This document shows positions 42,842 to 51,644 of a DNA stretch of 55,624 nucleotides, one piece after another. A model generated the notes under the pieces. That model saw only the letters and a program-made list of their open reading frames with translations, was not told where the DNA came from and did not search any database. Source of the stretch: an uncultured Clostridia bacterium (GTDB lineage: Bacteria; Bacillota; Clostridia; Oscillospirales; CAG-272); NCBI GenBank assembly GCA_947630625.1, contig CANRIL010000016.1, positions 1 through 55,624 on the forward strand, given 5' to 3'. A program made the position numbers and the translations under genes. The stretch's first letter is position 1, and each line of letters starts with the position of its first letter.

Positions 42842-44671
42842 TTACTCGCGGTATCCTTCCGCTTGTTTACTGAACATTGCGGCATAAATGTCGCCCTCTG
42901 CCATGAGTTCGTCGTGCGTTCCCGACTCGGCGACGCTGCCTCCGGATATGAGAGCGATTTTGTCCATGCCGCGGACGGAGGAAAGCCTGTGTGCGATAAG
43001 CAGCGTTGTCTTCCCTTCAGCGCCGTCGACTATCAGCTTTGTCGTCTCATATTCAGCCAGAGGATCGAGCGCCGAGGACGGCTCATCGAGCATATAAAGC
43101 CCGTATTCGCCCGTGCGCAGCCTTGCGAGCGCAAGCTTCTGCGCCTCGCCGCCGGAAACGACGACGCCGCTCTCCGAAAATTCCTTTGTCATTTCGCAGT
43201 CAATGCCGACGCCGTTCTTCGCCAGGATCCTGTCGATATGGAGCGATTCCATGATCCCGTCGAGCGCGCCCTCGTCCGCCTCGTGCAGAAGGTCGATATT
43301 CTCCCGCATCGTCATCGCGTACACGTTCGTGTTCTGGAACGCGACGCCGATTTTCGAGCGCAGCTCGTGAGGATCGTATTCGCGTATGTCGACGCCGTTT
43401 ATAAGTATCTCACCTTCCGTTACGTCGTAAAAGCGAAGCAGGAGCTTGACGAGCGTCGACTTTCCGGCTCCGTTTTCGCCGACGACGGCGAGCCGTTCTC
43501 CCGGCTCGACCTTCAGCGACAGATGGCGCAGTATGAAAGGCGAATCCTCCTTATATCGGAAGCCCACGTCCCTGAGCTCGAGCGAGAACGCCCCGTTTTT
43601 GACCGGCGCGCCGCCGCGCTTTGATTCGATCGAGGAAGGCATATCGAAAAATGCCTTTATGCGCTCAGAATATCCCGAAAGCCTGTCGTAATCCTTGACG
43701 ACGGCCGTGATATCCCAGAGGTCGCCCGCGAGCTGACCCGCAGCCATGAACATCGTCACGAGCATTGCGGTGCTCTCGAGCTGCCCGCGGTAAAATGACA
43801 CGACTATAAGCGCCATTATGAGAAACTGCGAGAGCTCGTAAAGCGCGTAAAGCAGTATGTCGAGCCTCAGCACCTTCTTTGAAAATTTCGCAATGACTCC
43901 GAGCTTCTTCTCTGACTGCTCATCATAATGTTGACGGCAGAGCGATGAAAGGCGCGTCGAGCGGATGTCGGCGGCGTAATCCTTCATATAGAAGAGCCTG
44001 TGAACGTAATCGAGCCGCCTGTCGTGCGGTATGACCTCCTCGTCGCGCGCGATCTCGTATTTGTTCAGGCGCGCGTTTACGGGGATGCGGAGCGCCGCGT
44101 AAGCGGTCACTATAACTATCGCCCACGGTGACACCGTCGCCACGACCGAGGCGAGCGTCAGTATGCACATGACGCCGCGGATCAGGTTGTTGCACATGTT
44201 TACGGCGTCCTGCGACTTTGACGCGAAATTGTCCTGCGCCCACTTATACTTATCGTAAAATTCCGGGTCGTCGATGCAGGTATAGTCTGTCGCCTCCGCC
44301 TTGTCGTATACAAGCCTGCGGATCTTCAGCCTCGCGCGTTCGCTGCCAACCTTGTCAAGCAGCTCCCAATAATAATCCGAGACGGAAAACGTCGCAAACG
44401 AGATAAAGTAAAGCGCCGCCGTCAGCATGAGCACATAAAAGATCCCGCGCCCAACATCGAGCGCGTTTACTACTATCTGCGGCGTGTAGACGTATAACAG
44501 ATCGCGCAGCGGCCAGATAATGCCGTTATGTATGAGTCCGTATATGACGACTCCCTTGCCGTACCTCCAGAACGGCGCAATGAGCCAGATTATGTTTTTT
44601 GTCCTTTGTATTAACTTTTTCATATTTTGCGGCGGGCTTTTCAAAACGCCCGCGCCCGTGAAGACCTTCAC
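42842..44671 (-). CDS. ABC transporter, fused permease and ATP-binding protein
   Basis: A 609-residue half-transporter of the exporter type: six membrane helices in the first 330 residues, then a nucleotide-binding domain. This has Walker A GENGAGKST (398-406), signature VSGGE (505-509), Walker B LYMLDEP (525-531) and the switch histidine (561, IAHR). It should act as a homodimer or with a partner outside the window, exporting a peptide or drug. The start is unsure: GTG 44671 follows AAAGGAG at about 12 nt, and ATG 44623 has no clear site. A leader peptide and terminator lie upstream. Confidence 0.9.
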   Translation of the reverse strand: MKVFTGAGVLKSPPQNMKKLIQRTKNIIWLIAPFWRYGKGVVIYGLIHNGIIWPLRDLLYVYTPQIVVNALDVGRGIFYVLMLTAALYFISFATFSVSDYYWELLDKVGSERARLKIRRLVYDKAEATDYTCIDDPEFYDKYKWAQDNFASKSQDAVNMCNNLIRGVMCILTLASVVATVSPWAIVIVTAYAALRIPVNARLNKYEIARDEEVIPHDRRLDYVHRLFYMKDYAADIRSTRLSSLCRQHYDEQSEKKLGVIAKFSKKVLRLDILLYALYELSQFLIMALIVVSFYRGQLESTAMLVTMFMAAGQLAGDLWDITAVVKDYDRLSGYSERIKAFFDMPSSIESKRGGAPVKNGAFSLELRDVGFRYKEDSPFILRHLSLKVEPGERLAVVGENGAGKSTLVKLLLRFYDVTEGEILINGVDIREYDPHELRSKIGVAFQNTNVYAMTMRENIDLLHEADEGALDGIMESLHIDRILAKNGVGIDCEMTKEFSESGVVVSGGEAQKLALARLRTGEYGLYMLDEPSSALDPLAEYETTKLIVDGAEGKTTLLIAHRLSSVRGMDKIALISGGSVAESGTHDELMAEGDIYAAMFSKQAEGYRE

Positions 44672-44705
44672 GGACTTACCGATCTCCTTTCTTCATTCCG
44701 TATAA

Positions 44706-44753
44706 AAAACGGATGAGGCGACGATCGGCAGTTCCCGATTTTATCGCCTCATC
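44706..44753 (-). terminator. Attenuator terminator upstream of the ABC gene
   Basis: A perfect 10-bp stem GATGAGGCGA / TCGCCTCATC (44753-44744 and 44721-44712 on the minus strand) is followed by CGTTTTTTATA. It lies between the leader ORF and the transporter start, with the leader stop codon inside its first arm. Confidence 0.85.
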
Positions 44754-44862
44754 TCTCAAAACAGCCGTTATACCGGCTTTCAAACAAGAGCATCGCGCTG
44801 CCTCCTCTCCCGTATTTTATTATCCGAATATCATAAATGACCGAAGTTTTCCCGTCTGACAT
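44749..44862 (-). CDS. Leader peptide of the ABC transporter (37 or 14 residues)
   Basis: A short ORF starting at ATG 44862 (GGAAGGGAG 9 nt upstream) encodes 37 residues. An internal in-frame ATG at 44793, with a perfect GAGGAGG 7 nt upstream, gives the 14-residue MLLFESRYNGCFER. The stop codon falls in the 5' arm of the downstream terminator. A short hairpin AGCCG/CGGCT overlaps its RYNG codons. This is the usual arrangement for ribosome-mediated attenuation, as with BmrB ahead of the BmrCD multidrug exporter in Bacillus. Whether both starts are used is unknown. Confidence 0.6.
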   Translation of the reverse strand: MSDGKTSVIYDIRIIKYGRGGSAMLLFESRYNGCFER

Positions 44863-44902
44863 CTCTTTTTTCTCCCTTCCTTTAAATCGCTGACCGCCAA
44901 TT

Positions 44903-44932
44903 ATTTTAATCCCCCGTCCGTCCGGTTGTCAA
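44903..44932 (-). promoter_or_regulatory. Promoter of the leader-ABC transporter unit
   Basis: Minus strand -35 TTGACA (44932-44927, perfect), 18 bp spacer, -10 TAAAAT (44908-44903). A second TTGACA lies just upstream. Confidence 0.65.
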
Positions 44933-45004
44933 CATGAATTTGTCAAATAAACTATCGTCTTAAGCAATATAAATTCAACCGCCGGTTAAGTCGACGAACA
45001 AAAA

Positions 45005-45036
45005 AGAGAGAAGCCAAAGCAAAGCTTCCCTCTCTG
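45005..45036 (-). terminator. Terminator of the alpha-galactosidase gene
   Basis: Minus strand AGAGAG(GG)AAGC / GCTTCTCTCT, then TTTTTTG. Confidence 0.85.
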
Positions 45037-45045
45037 GCGAAATAT

Positions 45046-47226
45046 TCATTCAGCCCTGAAATACATCGTGACGCTCTCGGCGTCGCGCCGGTTCCCCGTC
45101 ATGTTAAGTCCCGCGCGCATGAGCGTGCTGCCGAGGCGGCGCACTCCGTTCTCGTCGATATAAACGCGGTCGGGGTCGAGCCCGCGCAGCTTTACAAACG
45201 AGACAGGCGCTATCATCGTCTTTATGCGAACATATGTGAACAGCGCCTCCGTCTTATCCGGCGTCACATACATCCACGCGGCGATATCCCCGTCCGGCGG
45301 GACGAGACGGTAAAGGTCGCCCTCCATCACGATATGGCGGCGAGCCTTATATTCCGCGACCTGCCGTTTTACGTCGTCTCTTTCGCGCTCGGAAAGCGCC
45401 GTCAGGTCGAGCTCATAGCCGAAAACGCCGGCAGCAGCGACATCGCCGCGCGTCTTAAACGGAGTTTTGCGCCCCGTCTGGTGGTTCGGCGACGCTGAAA
45501 CGTGGCAGCTCATCGTGCATGCCGGGTACGCGAGCGACGTTCCGTACTGTATCTTTATCCGTTCGATCGGGTCAGTGTCGTCGCTCGTCCAGTACTGCGG
45601 GAAAAATGACAACATTGCGGGATCGTATCTGCCGCCGCCGGACGCGCACCCTTCAAACAGCACGTCCGGGAACTTCGCCTTCAGCCTGCCGATGACGGAA
45701 TAAAGCCCGAGCACGTACCGGTGGAAAAGCTCGCCCTGCCTGTCGGCAGGCAAAAGCGCCGACGAATACTCCGTCAGATTGCGGTTGAAGTCCCATTTCA
45801 CGTATTCGATGTTCGCCGAGCTCAGCACCACCGACAGCGAATCAACAATATAGTCCCTCACCTCTTGGCGCGAGAGGTCGAGCACGTACTGATGGCGCGC
45901 TATCGACATGTCCCTTCCCTCCGTATGAATGCACCAATCGGGATGCGCGCGGAAAAGGTCGCTGTCGCGGCTCACCATCTCCGGCTCGAACCACACCCCA
46001 AGCCCAAGCCCCAGCGCGTTTACGCGCTTTGCAAGCTCCGAAAGCCCGCCCGGAAGCTTTTCTTCGTTTACGGTCCAGTCGCCGAGAGAGGAGCGGTCGT
46101 CATTCCGTTTGCCGAACCAGCCATCGTCGACGACGAGCATGTCAAGTCCGAGCCCCGCCGCTTCCTTCGCGATCGCGACGAGCTTTTCCGTATCGAATCC
46201 GAAATACGTCGCCTCCCAGTTGTTGACGACGACGGGGCGCGGCGTCTTTAGCCACTCGCGCTCAAGCAGATGCTCGCGATAAAACTTGTGCAGCGCCCGC
46301 GACATACCGCCCTCGCCGTGATCAGAATAAACCATGACCGCCTCGGGCGTATAAAATTCTTCGCCCGGGTCGAGCTTCCACGAGAACCCCTCCGGGTTTA
46401 TTCCGGCTATGATCCGCGTCAGCCCGAATGCGTCGACCTCAGTCTCGATCGAAAAGTTGCCGCTGTAAACGAGGTTGAAGCCGTAAGCCTCGCCGGATTC
46501 CTCCGAGCAGCCCGGCGCGAGCAGCGCCGCGAACGGATTGTGATAATGGCCGGACGCGCCGCGTCCGCTTGAAATTTTCGTTATTCCGTGACCGAGCGGG
46601 CGGCGCTCGACAGCTCTCTCGCGCCCCCAGCATCCCCAGAGATGAAGGAGCCTGAATTCGGGGTGCGTGAAATCGACGGCGGCGCTGAAAGCGCGCTCGA
46701 CCCAGAGCGGGGAGTCCGCGCCGTTCTTTATGACGGCGCGCCGCGTCATTACGGGGTGATTTTCAAAAACCGTATATATTAAAGTTATTCCGGCTCCGGT
46801 CACGTCCCGGCACATTATCTCAAGCGTCTCCGCCTCGCCGTCGCTGCCTCTTGTCGACGGCATGCCGGGTATCGGCTCCTTGCCTTTATATATGCGGTGC
46901 CCCTCGTATCTGCAATCCGTGACTGAATTGCCCGCCGCGTTCTTTATTTTCACCGCCGATATGCGGAAATCGCCCGAACCGTAAGCCGGATATTCCGCCT
47001 GCATCGTGTCCGGAGAAAAGCGCCAGTCGTCCTCGGCGGACGCCGAAAGCGGCACCGTCGAATCGTGTCCTTCGCGCACGGTCAGATAGTCAACGTCACA
47101 TTCGTCGAGCCGCGCGCCGTAGTAGAGCCCCATCATGTATCCGCCGCGCCCGATTTTAAGTATGTACGACGATGACGAGGTGTCAAGCTTGAAGATGCGT
47201 TTTTCGGAATTGAATGTTATGCCCAT
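45046..47226 (-). CDS. Alpha-galactosidase, glycoside hydrolase family 36
   Basis: A 726-residue cytoplasmic GH36 enzyme removing terminal alpha-galactose from raffinose-family sugars or galactomannan. The N-terminal beta-supersandwich is followed by a TIM barrel with DDGWFGKRN (367-375), the nucleophile D479 in KWDFNRN, FEGCASGGGRYD, and the acid/base in WTSDDTD (546-552). The length is that of full bacterial enzymes. No signal peptide is seen. It has its own promoter and terminator; no transporter is beside it. Confidence 0.95.
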   Translation of the reverse strand: MGITFNSEKRIFKLDTSSSSYILKIGRGGYMMGLYYGARLDECDVDYLTVREGHDSTVPLSASAEDDWRFSPDTMQAEYPAYGSGDFRISAVKIKNAAGNSVTDCRYEGHRIYKGKEPIPGMPSTRGSDGEAETLEIMCRDVTGAGITLIYTVFENHPVMTRRAVIKNGADSPLWVERAFSAAVDFTHPEFRLLHLWGCWGRERAVERRPLGHGITKISSGRGASGHYHNPFAALLAPGCSEESGEAYGFNLVYSGNFSIETEVDAFGLTRIIAGINPEGFSWKLDPGEEFYTPEAVMVYSDHGEGGMSRALHKFYREHLLEREWLKTPRPVVVNNWEATYFGFDTEKLVAIAKEAAGLGLDMLVVDDGWFGKRNDDRSSLGDWTVNEEKLPGGLSELAKRVNALGLGLGVWFEPEMVSRDSDLFRAHPDWCIHTEGRDMSIARHQYVLDLSRQEVRDYIVDSLSVVLSSANIEYVKWDFNRNLTEYSSALLPADRQGELFHRYVLGLYSVIGRLKAKFPDVLFEGCASGGGRYDPAMLSFFPQYWTSDDTDPIERIKIQYGTSLAYPACTMSCHVSASPNHQTGRKTPFKTRGDVAAAGVFGYELDLTALSERERDDVKRQVAEYKARRHIVMEGDLYRLVPPDGDIAAWMYVTPDKTEALFTYVRIKTMIAPVSFVKLRGLDPDRVYIDENGVRRLGSTLMRAGLNMTGNRRDAESVTMYFRAE

Positions 47227-47261
47227 ATTTTTTGTCCCTTATCGAATATGTTACTGCAAAG

Positions 47262-47291
47262 AGTATACCATAAAGCGCACGCAAAGCACAA
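47262..47291 (-). promoter_or_regulatory. Promoter of the alpha-galactosidase gene
   Basis: Minus strand -35 TTGTGC (47291-47286), 18 bp spacer, -10 TATACT (47267-47262). Confidence 0.55.
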
Positions 47292-47394
47292 GGCAAAAAC
47301 GCGCCAAACGATGAGCTCGCGGAAAAAAATCGTCTTTTTGCGCAAAAAAATCGGTGCACGGACGAAAAAATCATTGAAAATGAAGAAACACCCC

Positions 47395-47423
47395 TTGCAT
47401 ACGCGGAAGTTATCGTGTATAAT
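47395..47423 (+). promoter_or_regulatory. Promoter of the EF-G-like gene
   Basis: -35 TTGCAT (47395-47400), 17 bp spacer, perfect -10 TATAAT (47418-47423). Confidence 0.8.
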
Positions 47424-47511
47424 TGATTGGTACGGATCGTTTTTTACGACCCTTTGAAAACGGTTATGAACAAAACGTCATATACATAAAAACCGAACTA
47501 AGGAGAAGCAA

Positions 47512-49539
47512 ATGGCAACCTACAAAACAAGCGACATACGCAACATCGCCCTGCTCGGGCACGGCGGATCAGGAAAGACATCCCTCACCGAAGCGATGCT
47601 ATACGTCACCGGCGCCATCGACAGAATGGGCAAGACGACGGACGGCAACACCACGAGCGACTACGACCCCGAGGAGGTAAAGCGCGGTTACTCGCTCTCC
47701 TGCGCGCTCGTTCCCGTCGAGACGAAGGGCAAGAAAATAAACGTACTTGACGCGCCCGGCTATCTTGAATTTGTCGGCGAAGTCAAGGAAGCGCTCTTTG
47801 CCGCGGACAGCGCCGTCATTCTTGTCGACGGTAAGGCGGGCGTTGAGGTCGGAACGGAGCTTTCGTGGGACAACGCGACAGAGGCGGACATTCCGAAGGC
47901 GTTCTTCGTCAACAAGGCAGACGACAACGACGCGCATTTCCGCCGCGTCTTTGACGAGCTGCGCGATATGTTCGGCATATCCGTTTGCCCCGTCATCGTC
48001 CCCGTCACAGGTCAGAAGGGCATGTTCGCAGACCTCATCGAGATGAAGGCATACACGTACGACCCGAAGAAGGGCACCGCCGTCGAGTGCGAAATTCCCG
48101 CCTCCTTTGCGGACGAAGCCGAAGAATATAAGACGATCCTCTATGACTCGATCTCAATGACGAGCGAAGAGCTCATGGAAAAGATACTTATGGAAGAGCC
48201 GATCACGCGCGAGGAAGCGTCCGAGGCAATCCACACCGGCATTCTCCATGAATCGCTCGTCCCCGTATTCAGCGGCTCCGCCACGAACCTCTGGGGCGTC
48301 ACGACGTTGATCGACGAGATCATCAGCAGCTTCCCGAACCCCGCCGCCGCGGGCAGCGTCAAAGAGGACGGCGATCCTTCCGTCTTCGTATATAAGACGG
48401 TCGCTGACTCCTTCGGAAAGCAGTCGTTCTTCAAGGTCATGTCCGGCACGCTTCGCCGCGACACGACGCTCCGCAACCTCGACACGGACACGAACGAGAA
48501 ATTCTCCCACATCTACACGGTGCGCGGCAAAAAGCAGACCGAGGTCGACGAGCTTGCGGCAGGCGACATCGGCATGATCCCGAAGCTTGCGAACACGAAC
48601 ACGAACAACACGCTCGGCGGCACGGAAGGCTATAAAAAGATCGTATTCCCGACTCCGTTCCTCTGCCAGGCGATCCAGCCCTCCTCAAAGGGCGACGAGG
48701 ACAAGATCTCTACGGGCGTCGCAAGGCTGCTTGAAGAAGATCTCACCCTCAAATACGAGAACAACGCCGAGACGAAGCAGATGCTCATCTACGGCATGTC
48801 CGATATCCACCTCGAGGTCGTCAAGTCAAAGATGAAATCGCGTTACGGCGTCTCCGTTGACCTGATCGCCCCGAAGATCGCTTACCGCGAGACGATAAAG
48901 AAGCGCGTCTCCGTCGAAGGAAAGCACAAAAAGCAGTCCGGCGGTTCCGGTCAGTACGGTCACGTAAAGATAACGTTCGCTCCCGGTGAGGACGAAGGAC
49001 TGACGTTCACGCAGAGCGTCGTCGGCGGCACAGTTCCGAAGCAGTATTACCCCGCCGTCGAGAAGGGTCTTCTCGACGCGATGCAGCACGGCGTGCTCGC
49101 GGGCTACCCGGTCGTTCACCTCGCCGCTGACTTGTTCGACGGTTCGTACCACCCCGTCGACAGTAACGAAATTTCGTTCAAGCTCGCCGCCCGCCTCGCA
49201 TACAAGGCAGGTCTGCCGCAGGCTAACCCCGTAATTCTTGAGCCGGTCGGCTCGCTCAAGGTCTACGTGCCTGACGCGATCGTCGGCGATATCATGGGCG
49301 ACCTCAACGGCAAGCGCCGCGGCCGTGTGCTCGGCATGAATCCGTGGGACGCTAAGAAGGGCTACACCGTGATCGAAGCTGAAGCTCCGAAGGCGGAAAT
49401 GATGGATTACACCGTTTCGCTCCGCGCTATGACGCAGGGCAGAGGCCACTATGACTTCGAAGTCGTCCGCTATGAAGAGGTTCCGGGCAACATCGCCCAG
49501 AAGATCATTGCGGAAGCAAAGATCGAAGACGACGAATAA
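47512..49539 (+). CDS. EF-G-2-like translational GTPase
   Basis: A 675-residue protein with the five-domain EF-G layout. G1 is GHGGSGKT (16-23), G3 is DAPGYLEF (80-87) and G4 is NKAD (134-137). Canonical EF-G has DTPGHVDF: the catalytic histidine position is Tyr84 here, and the switch I region is unusual. This is the pattern of the EF-G-2/FusA2 group, whose GTPase is weak or differently triggered. AAGGAG precedes the ATG, and codon use suggests strong expression. The role in translation is unclear; the main fusA should lie elsewhere. Confidence 0.92.
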   Translation: MATYKTSDIRNIALLGHGGSGKTSLTEAMLYVTGAIDRMGKTTDGNTTSDYDPEEVKRGYSLSCALVPVETKGKKINVLDAPGYLEFVGEVKEALFAADSAVILVDGKAGVEVGTELSWDNATEADIPKAFFVNKADDNDAHFRRVFDELRDMFGISVCPVIVPVTGQKGMFADLIEMKAYTYDPKKGTAVECEIPASFADEAEEYKTILYDSISMTSEELMEKILMEEPITREEASEAIHTGILHESLVPVFSGSATNLWGVTTLIDEIISSFPNPAAAGSVKEDGDPSVFVYKTVADSFGKQSFFKVMSGTLRRDTTLRNLDTDTNEKFSHIYTVRGKKQTEVDELAAGDIGMIPKLANTNTNNTLGGTEGYKKIVFPTPFLCQAIQPSSKGDEDKISTGVARLLEEDLTLKYENNAETKQMLIYGMSDIHLEVVKSKMKSRYGVSVDLIAPKIAYRETIKKRVSVEGKHKKQSGGSGQYGHVKITFAPGEDEGLTFTQSVVGGTVPKQYYPAVEKGLLDAMQHGVLAGYPVVHLAADLFDGSYHPVDSNEISFKLAARLAYKAGLPQANPVILEPVGSLKVYVPDAIVGDIMGDLNGKRRGRVLGMNPWDAKKGYTVIEAEAPKAEMMDYTVSLRAMTQGRGHYDFEVVRYEEVPGNIAQKIIAEAKIEDDE

Positions 49540-49556
49540 AATACCGCACCGATATA

Positions 49557-49594
49557 AAATCAGGGAGACTGCAAAATGTCTCCCTGATTTTTTT
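49557..49594 (+). terminator. Terminator of the EF-G-like gene
   Basis: AAATCAGGGAGAC / GTCTCCCTGATTT around TGCAAAAT, then a T run. Confidence 0.93.
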
Positions 49595-49668
49595 ATTCGC
49601 TTTCTTAAAGGAAATTTCGAATGCTTTTGCGCGCAGGAAATTTCCCCGCCGCATGATATGCACTTTAA

Positions 49669-50097
49669 TTATTCCTGCCCTGCCGTCATTGTGCTGATGT
49701 ATTTTGAGGCGCGCATTATGTCGACGATGTTCATACTTCCGAGCACGCGGTCGCCGAGGGACAAGAGCTTGCCGTTTTCCATAATGAAAACGTTATCGGG
49801 AATTATGAGCAGCTCCGCGTCAGCTTCCGTCGGCTGTACGTATGTGTGCCCGATCCCTATGAACACATTTTTCCATATCGGCGTCTCCGTCGTCTCAAGC
49901 TCGATCACGTACTCGCGCAGGATCGGATTCACGCGCTGGCGCGTCACCTTTCCGCCGTCAAACATGTATCGCATCTCGCCGATGCCGCCGAGCACGCCGA
50001 CCTTATACGTTTTCACATGCGTCGTCACCGTGAAGTAGTAGATCGTATCAACGCCCGACGTGAGCATGCGCAGAAAGCCCGACGACAGCCGGCACCC
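49669..50097 (-). pseudogene. 3' part of a membrane protein gene split by an IS110 element
   Basis: Open for 142 codons from GGG at 50097, beginning GCRLSSGFLRMLTSGVDTIYY. It has a hydrophilic, beta-rich C-terminal domain with no recognised motif. The ATG at 50067 inside it gives the 132-residue ORF, which lacks a good ribosome binding site. Joined across the element at the AAG codon, it continues the frame of 51645-52070 to a single 284-residue protein. The function is unknown. Confidence 0.8.
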
Positions 50098-50149
50098 CTT
50101 GTATAATGTATTTAGGTTGTTGAAGGTAACCTATAAACCTGAAATAACC

Positions 50150-50179
50150 TTGCTCAATGTGCCTCAAATGAGGTATAAT
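50150..50179 (+). promoter_or_regulatory. Promoter in the IS left arm
   Basis: -35 TTGCTC (50150-50155), 18 bp spacer, -10 TATAAT (50174-50179). It would start a transcript near 50186, at the putative bridge RNA. Confidence 0.6.
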
Positions 50180-50185
50180 TGACCT

Positions 50186-50372
50186 GTTGGAAGAGTGGCG
50201 CCGCGCACCCCCTGAGAGAAAGTCTCGTAAATAAAAGAGTGGCGCCTCTTGCCTGCAGGCAGGCTGCGAATGAGTTGGATGAAGGATTAAGCATCGCTTC
50301 GAATTTACCACAAGGTTGTGGCGCTTGTCGGCCAAGAGGAAAACATTCTCCGACAGAAAGAAGAGGTAGGAT
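50186..50372 (+). ncRNA. Putative IS110 bridge RNA
   Basis: The left arm folds into a stem AAGAGTGGCGCC (50191-50202) / GGCGCCTCTT (about 50241-50250) that encloses GCACCCCCT (50205-50213), a small hairpin GAGA...TCTC, and AAAAG (50233-50237). A second structured loop at about 50265-50325 contains ACAAG (50310-50314). GCACCCC equals the left target flank. AAAAG is complementary to the right target (CTTTT), and ACAAG to the element's own left end (CTTGT). This matches the two-loop layout of IS621-type bridge RNAs. The matches are short, so this is a prediction. Confidence 0.55.
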
Positions 50373-51548
50373 ATGTTTTATCTTGGCATCGACATCGGAA
50401 AAAACACACATGTAGCATCCATGTTGAACAGCGACGGCAAAGTCGTTTTCAAAGCGTTCTCTTTCTCAAACACCGTCGAGGGCGGCGAAAGCCTGCTCAG
50501 ACAGCTTGAAGAGTTCGGAGCAGTCCATGACGAACTGGAGATCGGCATGGAAGCGACGGGACATTACTGGCTGTCCGTCTATTCATATCTTCATGACAAA
50601 AGCTACAAGATACATGTCATCAACCCGATTCAGACGGACGGCTGGAGGAAAGGTGTAGAAATACGCAAGCGCAAGACCGATATCATTGATTCCCAGCTGA
50701 TTGCCGACCTTATCCGGTATGGTGATTTTATCGAAACACAGTTATCGGATGAATCATACCTTACCTTGAAGAATCTGACACGTTTCCGCAGCTATCTGAT
50801 CGACTCTATCGGAGATTTAAAACGCAAGGTCGTGTGTGTCCTCGATCAAGTATTTCCTGAATATCAAAGCGTATTCTCAGACATTTTCGGCAAGACCTCA
50901 AAGGAAATACTTCTTCAATTCTCAAGTCCTGCGGACTTTGAAAATGTTTCTGTTGACACATTGGCACGGTTGCTTGCAGATCTTAGCCGCAAGAAGATCA
51001 ATGCAGATACCGCACGAAATCTCTCTGAGCTTGCCGCTAATTCCTTTGGCGTAACCTTTTGCCGTGACAGCTTCACTTTTCAGCTACGTATGATGATCGA
51101 ACAGATGAAATTTATCGAATCGCAGGTCAAGGACACGGAGAATGAGATCAAGCGTGTTATGGATGATTTGAATTCTCCAATCACTTCGATCCCCGGCATT
51201 GGCAAAATCACAGGTGCGGTAATACTTGGCGAACTAGGCGACATAAGCCGTTTCGACCATCCGTCAAAAATCGTTGCATATGCCGGCATTGATGCTTCTG
51301 TTTCGCAGTCTGGAGAATTTGCTTCTACGAACAACAGAATGAGCAAGCGTGGTTCGCCATACTTAAGAAAAGCGCTTTTCCAAGCTGCGACTGTGGCTGC
51401 TTTCAACGATGCTGAGCTTTCTGAGTTCTACAAAAAGAAGATTGACGAAGGCAAGCATCATAAAACCGCTATCGGTGCTGTTGAACGCAAGCTCTGTTAC
51501 ATCATTTTTGCCATTTTAAAAGAAAACCGCCCGTACATCAAGCACTAA
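50373..51548 (+). CDS. IS110 family transposase
   Basis: A 391-residue recombinase. The N-terminal RuvC-like domain has the DEDD residues D7 (LGIDIGK), E60 (GMEATGH), D103 and D106 (KTDIIDSQ). The C-terminal Tnp_20 part carries SIPGIGKITGAVILGEL and the serine-bearing SKRGSPYLRKAL (S324, S328). Both domains are intact and full length, so it is probably active. AGAGG and AGG lie upstream of the ATG. IS110 enzymes use a non-coding RNA from the same element to choose donor and target. Confidence 0.95.
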   Translation: MFYLGIDIGKNTHVASMLNSDGKVVFKAFSFSNTVEGGESLLRQLEEFGAVHDELEIGMEATGHYWLSVYSYLHDKSYKIHVINPIQTDGWRKGVEIRKRKTDIIDSQLIADLIRYGDFIETQLSDESYLTLKNLTRFRSYLIDSIGDLKRKVVCVLDQVFPEYQSVFSDIFGKTSKEILLQFSSPADFENVSVDTLARLLADLSRKKINADTARNLSELAANSFGVTFCRDSFTFQLRMMIEQMKFIESQVKDTENEIKRVMDDLNSPITSIPGIGKITGAVILGELGDISRFDHPSKIVAYAGIDASVSQSGEFASTNNRMSKRGSPYLRKALFQAATVAAFNDAELSEFYKKKIDEGKHHKTAIGAVERKLCYIIFAILKENRPYIKH

Positions 51549-51605
51549 TTCTGTTCTCATTTTGCCCGCCGAACGACGGGCTTTTTTGGCTTGCTTGCCT
51601 CCGCT

Positions 51606-51643
51606 CAACCCCTATGTGAAAAATATTTTTCACGTAGGGGTTG
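51606..51643. repeat. 38-bp near-perfect palindrome at the right end of the IS
   Basis: CAACCCCTA-T-GTGAAAAATA and its mirror TTTTTCAC-G-TAGGGGTTG pair except for one mismatch. It ends one base before the deduced right boundary, so it belongs to the element's right arm. It may be a terminator or an end-recognition structure. Confidence 0.7.
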
Positions 51644-51644
51644 A

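Larger units (their letters stand above)
50098..51644 (+). mobile_element. IS110-family insertion sequence, about 1.55 kb
   Basis: The element carries one DEDD-type transposase, a 275-bp non-coding left arm and a short right arm. A CTT is present at both junctions (50098-50100 and 51645-51647), consistent with a CT core dinucleotide. There are no terminal inverted repeats, as usual for this family. Lower GC and different codon use set it apart from its surroundings. Removing it restores the disrupted frame exactly. The edges are uncertain by 3 bp because of the shared CTT. Confidence 0.85.
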
